In this document: piece by piece, positions 1 to 5,736 of the stretch
Layout: the number at the start of each line of letters is the position of its first letter
Position numbering within the stretch: the first letter of the stretch is position 1
From: CAYLLT01 sp964591605
Lineage (GTDB): Bacteria > Planctomycetota > Phycisphaerae > UBA1845 > PWPN01
Assembly: GCA_964591605.1 (NCBI GenBank)
Contig: CAZQEN010000263.1
Coordinates: 1 to 11,311, forward strand
Length of the DNA: 11,311 nt
Direction of reading: 5' to 3'
The notes under the pieces: model-generated
The model's database searches: none
Told to the model about the DNA's origin: nothing
The model's input: only the letters and a program-made list of their open reading frames with translations
Made by a program: the position numbers and the translations under genes

Positions 1-1482
1 GAATCCTGCTTATCGCGTGGGCTTGACCGTCGTGAGTTCCTGACCTGCGCCGCCGCACTCGGGACGATCAGAGTCGGATCATGGGCGGTGGCGGCCGAAC
101 GTGACGCGGCGACGGCTCCCGCCTGGCCCGGGGCAGAGAAGCGCCCGCCCCGGGTGCTCGTCGCCTTTCTCTACCCCCCTGCCGATGTGGTGAACGAAGG
201 GCGGATGGAGGATTCGTGGCAGGTGCACCGCTGGTTCACCTGGCCGGGCAACCAGTTCGAACCGGAGGAGCAGGAGAAGAAGTTCACCGCGCGCATTCGC
301 GAGATCGCCGGGAGGCTGGATGTCGCCGTCGAGTTCCAGCCGAAGGCCATCTATCAGGAGGCGAAGGTCAAGGAGTTCATCGAGAAGGCCAGGGCGGCGG
401 GTCCGGATGCGGTGCTGGTCGTCAATTTCTGGAACAGTCTGTCGAAGTGGGCGTTCCAGATGGCATCGGAATCCGCGCCGACGGCGATCGTGTACCAGCC
501 GGTGGGCTCAAACCATCAGTTGCCGCCGGACTACCTGCGCACCGCGCCGGGGATGTACTACATCCACTCGATCGAGAACTGGGATGAAATCGAGCGGGGT
601 CTCCGCGCCGTCCGGGCCCGCAGGATGCTCGCCCAGAGCCGGATGCTGCGGATTTCGGGGCGGACGAAGTCGCCGGTCCGCAGCCGTGAGGAAAGACTCG
701 GCGTGGAGATCATCGAAGCACCGGCGGAGGAGTTCAACGACCTCTTCGACCGTGTGGGCGCCACGGAGACGCTGGTGGCCGAGGCGATGCAGGTCAAGAA
801 GAACGCCGTGCGAGTGATGGAGGTGGCGGATGAATACTTCGTCGAGGCCATGCGCTCGCACCATGCGGTCAGGCAGATCATGGAACGCTACGAGGCCGAC
901 GCGATCACCATCGAGTGCCTGCAGCTCAAACACCACAAGCCGTGCATCAGCTTCGCGGCAAACAACGGGGCCCTGGTGCCATGCGGGTGCGAAAACGACC
1001 TGAACGCGACGTTGACGCTGATGCTGGGGCGCTGGCTGCTGGACCGGCCGGGGTTCCAGCACAATCCGGAGTTCGATACGAGCGAGAATCGCTACTTCGG
1101 GGCCCACTGCACCTGCGCGTGGAACCTGCACGGCCCGGGCCAGACGCCGCAGAAATACCTCGTGCGGCCGTTCTTTCACCAGCTCCCCAAAACGGCGGCG
1201 CTGGATGTGCAATGGACGCCCGGCGAACCGGTCATGCTCACCAAGTACCTCAGCGGGCAGGACACGCTGTGCTGCTGGACCGGGAAGGTGGTGGAATCGC
1301 CGACCTCGCCCCCCACCGGCGGATGCGCGACGCGGGTGCTGGTGGAGATGGACGGCGTCGATGATGTGTGCAAAGTCTATTCCGGCCCGCATCCCGTCCT
1401 GTTTTGTGGCGGGCGCGGAGATGCCCGGCGGGTCAGTGCTTTTGCGCGGATGTACCGGCTGAAATTGCAGGGGAACGTGTGA
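1..1482 (+). CDS. Tat-exported L-fucose isomerase-like protein (5' partial)
   Basis: The reading frame is open from base 1 and has no ATG, GTG or TTG before a GTG at 88. Bases 1-100 encode an apparent twin-arginine signal (DRREFL, then a small-residue stretch CAAALGT and an AVAA-type cleavage region). The true start is therefore upstream, and a GTG start at 88 would remove the signal. At least 493 residues are present. The mature part resembles the fucose/arabinose isomerase fold: an N-terminal Rossmann-like region (VLVAFLYPP; DAVLVVNFWNS), then a C-terminal segment with TIECLQ (Glu codon at 913), PCGCENDLNATLTLML (Glu 991, Asp 997) and FGAHCTC (His 1105). These match in order and spacing the Glu/Asp/His metal ligands of the family. 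Substrate is unknown. A periplasmic location is odd for an enzyme whose classical members are cytoplasmic, so it may not be a classical isomerase. It converges on the HDAC gene, with 48 bases between their stops. Confidence 0.8.
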   Translation, partial: ESCLSRGLDRREFLTCAAALGTIRVGSWAVAAERDAATAPAWPGAEKRPPRVLVAFLYPPADVVNEGRMEDSWQVHRWFTWPGNQFEPEEQEKKFTARIREIAGRLDVAVEFQPKAIYQEAKVKEFIEKARAAGPDAVLVVNFWNSLSKWAFQMASESAPTAIVYQPVGSNHQLPPDYLRTAPGMYYIHSIENWDEIERGLRAVRARRMLAQSRMLRISGRTKSPVRSREERLGVEIIEAPAEEFNDLFDRVGATETLVAEAMQVKKNAVRVMEVADEYFVEAMRSHHAVRQIMERYEADAITIECLQLKHHKPCISFAANNGALVPCGCENDLNATLTLMLGRWLLDRPGFQHNPEFDTSENRYFGAHCTCAWNLHGPGQTPQKYLVRPFFHQLPKTAALDVQWTPGEPVMLTKYLSGQDTLCCWTGKVVESPTSPPTGGCATRVLVEMDGVDDVCKVYSGPHPVLFCGGRGDARRVSAFARMYRLKLQGNV

Positions 1483-1530
1483 GACCGCGTCGTCCTCGCA
1501 GAGCGATGCCATCACTCCGACGGCACCCCC

Positions 1531-2502
1531 CTAATCGCCCACGCCCGTCGTGATGCCGGCCAGCGTGCCCAGGTGGACACACACACATTCGGCGAGAACC
1601 GCCGGGTCATAGCCGCCTTCGAGGAGGCTGACGAGGCGTCCCTCGCAATGGGTTTCCGCGAGATTCATCGCCTGCAGGGTCATCCAGACGAACATCTCGG
1701 TGCTCAGTTCGATGTCGGCCAGGGGATCGTCGCGGTGGGCATCGAAACCGGCGGAAACGAGCAGGAACTCGGGTCGAAAGTCGTCGATGGCGGGCACGAT
1801 GCGGTTGTCGAAGGCCCATCGGTAGTCGGCGTCGCCGCTGCCGGGCATGAGCGGTATGTTCAGCGTCGCCCCGACGCCAGGCCCACACCCTTTTTCCCAG
1901 TCAAAGCCCGTACCGGGATAGAGGGTGTGAGGATGCTGGTGGATATCGCAGACGAATACGTCGGGGTCGTCCTCGAAGAGGTGCTGCGTTCCGTTGCCGT
2001 GGTGGACGTCCCAGTCGAGAATCGCGATGCGCCGGAGTCCGTAGCGGGCCCGCAGGTGCTCAGCGGCGATGGCCGTGTTGTTGAAATAGCAGAAGCCCAT
2101 CGCGAGGCCGCGTTCGGCGTGATGGCCGGGCGGGCGCAGGGCGCAGAAAGCGTTCCGGACGCGCTCCTCCATCACCGCTTCGACCGCGGCAACGGCCCCG
2201 CCCGCAGCCAGCATGGCGATCTCAAAACTCGCCGGGCAGACCGGGCATTCGCACGAGTCGAGGCAATGAAGACCCTCTTCGCACGCGCGGTGAAAGCGCT
2301 CGATGTAGGCTGACTCGTGAACGCGGAGGACGGGCGTCATGTCGTCGGCGTGCGGCGCGATTCCGCGGGTCGACTGGAAGAAGCCTGCCTCGCGCAGCGA
2401 ATGTTCCACCGCGGCGAGGCGCTCGGGCTGTTCGGGGTGGCCTGGACCGGTTTCGTGGTCCAGATAGCGAGCCGACCAGACAAGTCCCGTCGTCGCACTC
2501 AT
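1531..2502 (-). CDS. Histone deacetylase family protein (class II / acetoin-utilization-like)
   Basis: A 323-residue arginase-fold deacetylase of usual length for bacterial HDAC-like enzymes. The substrates of this family are acetyl-lysine on proteins or acetylated small molecules such as polyamines. Visible motifs, numbered from the ATG at 2502: HPEQPERL (22-29), RPPGHHAERG (123-132) with the tandem catalytic His127-His128, DWDVHHGNGTQ (163-173) with zinc ligands Asp165 and His167, SAGFDAHRDDPL (250-261) with zinc ligand Asp254, and LEGGYD (294-299) with transition-state Tyr298. All catalytic residues are intact, so it should be active. A GTG 36 bases upstream (2538) is an alternative start. 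I prefer the ATG because family homology begins almost at once (TTGLVWSARYLDHETGPGHPEQPERL), although neither start has a strong Shine-Dalgarno sequence. A four-Cys cluster (80, 84, 86, 89) is unusual. The small lipoprotein gene lies upstream on the same strand, with 169 bases between. Confidence 0.93.
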   Translation of the reverse strand: MSATTGLVWSARYLDHETGPGHPEQPERLAAVEHSLREAGFFQSTRGIAPHADDMTPVLRVHESAYIERFHRACEEGLHCLDSCECPVCPASFEIAMLAAGGAVAAVEAVMEERVRNAFCALRPPGHHAERGLAMGFCYFNNTAIAAEHLRARYGLRRIAILDWDVHHGNGTQHLFEDDPDVFVCDIHQHPHTLYPGTGFDWEKGCGPGVGATLNIPLMPGSGDADYRWAFDNRIVPAIDDFRPEFLLVSAGFDAHRDDPLADIELSTEMFVWMTLQAMNLAETHCEGRLVSLLEGGYDPAVLAECVCVHLGTLAGITTGVGD

Positions 2503-2671
2503 GTCGAGGACCGTATACCCAGGTGACGGTTGACACACGGCGGTGCGATCACGAGCGGCGCGACGCGGCCGTCCGTGAGGTCAGGAAGACCCACGCAAGG
2601 TACCGATTGCCCTCTACGCACGGGCGCGGACGGTGAGATCATGCCGCCGGGACGCTGATGCCGGCCGGCGT

Positions 2672-2869
2672 CTACCCGCCCGACAGGATCGTATCCACGG
2701 GGATGATCGTCTCCAGCACTTTCGTGACCACGTCGCCGGCGAAATCGGCGCCGGCGCCGATGACACTGTCACGGAACTGGGTCTGGCAACCTGCGCCCCA
2801 CAGGGCCGTTCCGGGCACAATCCAGATCAGTACCTGCACGCACCATAAAGCCCAACGGCGTCGTGACAT
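2672..2869 (-). CDS. Small exported/lipoprotein-like protein (65 aa)
   Basis: A short minus-strand frame that looks like a real small gene. It begins with ATG, and a Shine-Dalgarno sequence GGGAG lies 8 bases upstream. The protein starts MSRRRW, a basic n-region, followed by a hydrophobic stretch (residues about 6-24) and then GAGC, an imperfect lipobox that would place a lipidated Cys at position 28. The remaining 37 residues (QTQFRDSVIGAGADFAGDV and on to the end) are hydrophobic/amphipathic, with no motif I recognise. Small proteins of this shape, a signal plus a short Cys-led hydrophobic tail, are from memory common in planctomycetes, but I cannot name a family. It sits upstream of and codirectional with the HDAC gene, and divergent from the ligase gene. 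Its leader contains an inverted repeat around the ribosome binding site. An unexpressed chance frame remains possible. Confidence 0.55.
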   Translation of the reverse strand: MSRRRWALWCVQVLIWIVPGTALWGAGCQTQFRDSVIGAGADFAGDVVTKVLETIIPVDTILSGG

Positions 2870-2900
2870 GAAGCATTCTCCCAGAGGTCAACATGCTTCA
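2869..2900 (-). promoter_or_regulatory. 8-bp inverted repeat enclosing the ribosome binding site of the small lipoprotein gene
   Basis: Bases 2869-2876 (TGAAGCAT on the plus strand) and 2893-2900 (ATGCTTCA) are perfect reverse complements. In the minus-strand transcript they would form an 8-bp stem with a 16-base loop. The Shine-Dalgarno GGGAGA (complement of 2877-2882) lies at the 3' edge of the loop, and the A of the start AUG is the last base of the stem. This arrangement could modulate initiation or be a DNA operator. The repeat is seen directly; a regulatory role is inferred. Confidence 0.4.
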
Positions 2901-2906
2901 GAAACA

Positions 2907-2923
2907 CTGGCACGATTTGTGCC
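2907..2923. promoter_or_regulatory. Sigma-54-like -24/-12 promoter motif / palindrome
   Basis: On the plus strand the sequence CTGGCACG, four bases, then GTGCC matches the sigma-54 consensus (YTGGCACG-N4-TTGCW) except at the first and last bases of the -12 element, with correct spacing. Because the core GGCAC-N5-GTGCC is a palindrome, the minus strand also reads as a weaker version. The plus-strand reading would start transcription near 2934, giving a long leader of about 280 bases for the ligase gene. The minus-strand reading would start near 2898, at the inverted repeat in front of the small lipoprotein gene, a short 30-base leader. It could equally be an operator or chance. No -35/-10 pair of sigma-70 type stands out nearby. 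Confidence 0.3.
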
Positions 2924-3211
2924 TAGAGAAAGCTGCCAGGACTGTTTGGAATCGGAGCTGGCCCACCCGGCCAGGATACCCGATGGCCGAGGTGGACCTT
3001 CCCCCCTCACGGGGTTAACTTCTACTTGACAGCCCGCTCATCAGAATGAACTCGGGTGCCGGGGCGGTTCCGCCGGGCCGGTGGCGCGGTCAGGGCGGGG
3101 GGGTGGACCACTCCGAATCATCCCTTGCCGCGGGTATTCGAGAAGCGGGGCTGACCGGTCGGCGTGGGCCGCCGGGATCGGCTGTGGAGAAACCCGCAGG
3201 AGCTGTGTCTG
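2924..3211. other. Intergenic leader upstream of the acetate-CoA ligase gene
   Basis: This GC-rich stretch lies between the divergent small lipoprotein gene and the ligase start. I see no convincing coding frame: those present lack a ribosome binding site and family resemblance. Visible elements are a TTGACA at 3026-3031 without a good -10 at 16-18 bases, a CCCC/GGGG mini-hairpin at 3003-3014, and a GGCG-GTTC-CGCC mini-hairpin near 3063-3076. The only translation signal is AGGAG at 3198-3202, nine bases before the ATG at 3212. No known riboswitch class was recognised. Confidence 0.5.
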
Positions 3212-5474
3212 ATGACCCAAATGCCCATACTGGAGCAACCACTGACCACATCTGTGCGAAATCTGACGCCGTTGCTGAGCCCCCGCTCGATCGCGGTGAT
3301 CGGTGCGTCGCGGACGCCCGGGACGGTCGGCAACGACATCATGCGCAATCTGGTGTACGGCGAATACACCGGCGTGCTTTATCCGATCAACCCGAAAGCC
3401 AAGAGCATTCTGGGAATCCGCTGCGCGCCCCGGATCGAGGCGCTCGATGAGGCGGTCGATCTGTGCGTGGTGATCGTGCCCGCCCCGGCGGTCGAGGGCA
3501 TCGTGGCGGCGGCGGCGGAGAAAGGAACGCGTCACTTCGTCGTGATCTCCGCGGGCTTCAAGGAGATCGGCGGGGACGGACTCGAGCGCGAGAACCGGCT
3601 GAAGGCCCTCGCCCGGGAGCGGGGCCTTTCGATCGTCGGGCCCAACTGCCTGGGAATCATCAATACGGATTCGCAGGTGCGCATGAACGCGGCGTTCGGG
3701 CGCGAGATGCCCAAGCGGGGCCCGATCGGGCTGATCAGCCAGAGCGGCGCTCTGAGCGCGGCGCTGCTGGACTATGCGGCGGGGCGCGACATCGGCTTCT
3801 CGCAGTTTGTGAGCTTCGGCAACAAGGCCGATCTGACCGAGGTCGATCTGCTGCAGGCGATCGCCGCCGATCCGAACACGAAAGTGCTCGTGATGTACAT
3901 CGAGGATCTCTCGAACGGGCGAGCGTTCGTCGAGGCGGCGTATGCCATCACGCACGGGGCTGATCCCAAGCCGATCCTGGCCATCAAGACGGGCCGGACG
4001 GCGCAGGGGGCGGCGGCCGCCGCGTCGCATACCGGTTCGATGGCCGGCTCCGACGAGGTGTATGACGCGGTGATGGCCCAGGCGGGCGTGCTGCGCGTCG
4101 AGAGTGTGGCGGATCTGTTCGACTATGCCGACATGTTCGTCGACCCGGTCATGCCGCAGGGCCGACGGACGGCGATCATCACCAACGCGGGCGGTCCGGG
4201 CATCATGGCCACCGACGCCTGCATCCGCAACAACCTGCAGCTCGCCCGGTTTCAGGAATACACGGTCAAGTCGCTCAAGTTTCAGATGCCCGCGACAGGA
4301 AGTCTGAAGAATCCTGTGGATGTGATCGGCGATGCCCGCGAGGACCGCTACCGGTCGGCGATCGACGCGGTAGTGGCGGACGAGGACGTGGACCAACTGA
4401 TGGTGCTGGTGACGCCGCAGTCGATGACCAACTGCTCGGAAATCGCCCGGGTGGTCGGCGAGGCCAAGGAGTTTTCGCCCAAGCCGATCGTGGCCTGCAT
4501 GATGGGCCTGGCCGACGTGGCGAGCGGCGTGAAGGTTCTGCACGAGTACAAGGTTCCGACGTACGCGTTTCCCGAAAGTGCGATGCGGGCGATGGCGGCC
4601 AAGGCGCGGTTCGCGGAGTGGACGCGGACGCCGCCCAGCAGTTTCGTTCACTACGACGTGGACAAGGCGAAGGTGGACGCTCTGCTGGCCGCGGAGCTGG
4701 CCGCCGGCCGACGTCAGATCGTGGAGCTCGGGGCCCTCGAGGTCTTCCGCCAGTACGGCTTCAACGTGGTGCCCGGCCAACTGGCGCGATCCGCCGACGA
4801 GGCGGTGGCCGCCGCGGACGAAATGGGCTATCCGGTGGTGATGAAAATCTCCGGCCCCAAGATCCTGCACAAGACCGACGTGGGCGGCGTGAAGCTCAAC
4901 CTGCGCGACGCCGGCGGCGTGCGTGCCGCCTACGAGGCCATGATCGCCTCGGTCCGGCAGAAGATGGGAGCGGACGTCGAGATCTGGGGCGTGCTGATTC
5001 AGAAGATGCTGGCTCCCGGCAAGGAGACGATTGTGGGCATGAGCCGCGACGAGCGGTTCGGGCCGCTCATCATGTTCGGCCTCGGCGGTATTTACACGGA
5101 GGCCCTCAAGGATGTCTCGTTCCGTCTCGCGCCGATCCGGGAGAACTCGGCGAAGGTGATGGTCCGCAGCATCCGCGCGTACAAGCTTCTGGAGGGGGTG
5201 CGCGGCGAGCCGCCCTCGGACACGCCCGCGATCTGTGACGCGCTGTGCCGGCTCTCGCAACTCGTGACCGACCATCCGCAGATCAAGGAGCTGGATATCA
5301 ACCCGCTGATTGTGTACGCGAAGGGTCGGGGAGCGGTGNNNNNNNNNNNNNNNNNNNNNNNNNNNNNNNNNNNNNNNNNNNNNNNNNNNNNNNNNNNNNN
5401 NNNNNNNNNNNNNNNNNNNNNNNNNNNNNNNNNNNNNNGTCGCCGACGCGAGGATCATCCTCGAGACCAGGTAG
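3212..5474 (+). CDS. Acetate-CoA ligase (ADP-forming), fused alpha-beta chain; contains assembly gap
   Basis: Interconverts acyl-CoA + ADP + Pi with free acid + CoA + ATP in the cytoplasm, usually conserving energy as acetate is made. Order of parts: CoA-binding Rossmann domain (about 20-150; VIGASRTPGTVGNDI), succinyl-CoA-ligase-like domains (about 165-330; GLISQSGALSAALLDY), and a C-terminal ATP-grasp domain (about 490-709). His273 in SHTGSMAGSDEVYDA is the phosphohistidine; it is typically lost in the degenerate synthetase half of Pat acetyltransferases, so this protein should be catalytically competent. A second His (553) lies in ILHKTDVGGV, the ATP-grasp swinging-loop region. Start: the ATG at 3212 has AGGAG nine bases upstream; frames extending to 3164 lack one. 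The 100-N gap follows codon 709. If the flanks join directly, the frame ends VADARIILETR at TAG 5472-5474, giving 720 residues, a normal length. If the Ns are taken as literal length, the frame shifts and runs on to 5635. Confidence 0.9.
5339..5438. other. Assembly gap (100 N) at a tandem-repeat junction
   Basis: Exactly 100 N, the usual placeholder for unknown length. The last 20 bases before it (5319-5338) and the bases after it (5439 on) are contiguous, with one mismatch, in the second repeat copy at 5580-5727. The flanks therefore read straight through if the gap has zero length, and also restore the ligase reading frame. The gap is most likely an assembler break in the tandem duplication: true length zero, or a whole number of missing 161-base units. 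Confidence 0.9.
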
Positions 5475-5722
5475 GGTGGGCTCTGCCCACCTTGCCGCAC
5501 AACCGCCGTCGCGTTTGGTGGGCGGAGCCCACCCTACTTCGGTGGGCAGAGCCCACCCTACGGGAGTTTTCGGTGGGCTCGAAGGGTCAGGGAGCGGTGG
5601 TCGCCGACGCGAGGATCATCCTCGAGACCAGGTAGGGTGGGCTCTGCCCACCTTTCCGCACAACCGCCGTCGCGTTTGGTGGGCGGAGCCCACCCTACTT
5701 TGGTGGGCGGAGCCCACCCTAC
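5471..5722. repeat. Cluster of six GGTGGGC-NNN-GCCCACC palindromic units
   Basis: Six 21-base units lie at 5471-5491, 5517-5537, 5541-5561, 5632-5652, 5678-5698 and 5702-5722, plus a half unit near 5572-5579. Each has a 7-bp stem, GGTGGGC with GCCCACC, around a 3-base loop, and a CCCTAC/GTAGGG flank on one side. The units at 5471 and 5541 are perfect reverse complements of each other over 21 bases, so the cluster can also fold into a long outer stem. This is the pattern of REP/BIME-type extragenic palindromes. The translated form (WWAEPTL, VGWALPT) is a familiar spurious peptide in several GC-rich environmental bacteria. Rho-independent termination is unlikely because no T-tract follows. Confidence 0.85.
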
Positions 5723-5736
5723 GGGAGAATCATCCG

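Larger units (their letters stand above)
5319..5727 (+). repeat. 161-base tandem duplication carrying the ligase 3' end and a palindrome cluster
   Basis: Copy 1 is 5319-5338 plus 5439-5566 (148 bases, split by the gap); copy 2 is 5580-5727. They differ at four positions, and the spacing is 161 bases if the gap is empty. Each copy holds the last codons of the acetate-CoA ligase through its TAG stop, three hairpin units, and the tail CGGGAG. Only copy 2's CGGGAG works as the ribosome binding site of the next gene; copy 1's is followed by TTTT. The 53 coding-derived bases of copy 2 (5580-5632) plus its stop are thus a non-functional remnant of the ligase gene in the intergenic region. Confidence 0.85.

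Noticed and set aside
508..1515. Minus-strand 335-codon frame opposite the isomerase-like gene
   Set aside because: Shadow of the plus-strand gene, without family resemblance or start signals.
2530..2535. TTGACA promoter -35 box
   Set aside because: No acceptable -10 box at 16-18 bases on the plus strand and no plus-strand gene near enough.
2658..3029. Plus-strand 123-codon frame in the intergenic region
   Set aside because: It lies antisense to the better supported small lipoprotein gene, lacks a ribosome binding site and has no motif.
3041..5500. Minus-strand open frame running through the N gap
   Set aside because: It crosses the undetermined bases and is antisense to a clear acetate-CoA ligase; composition is non-protein-like.
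5439..5635. Biological frameshift or C-terminal extension of the ligase past the gap
   Set aside because: The frame change comes only from the arbitrary 100-N placeholder; direct joining gives a normal end at 5474.
5439..5727. CRISPR array suggested by repeated GGTGGGC/GCCCACC units
   Set aside because: Units occur in both orientations, spacing is irregular, the intervening bases are themselves duplicated, and no cas genes are present.
5245..5736. Upstream in-frame extension of the hydrolase/GNAT gene
   Set aside because: It reads across the N run and the palindromic repeats (WWAEPTL-type peptide) and overlaps the ligase; the ATG at 5737 has a good ribosome binding site and begins the family homology.
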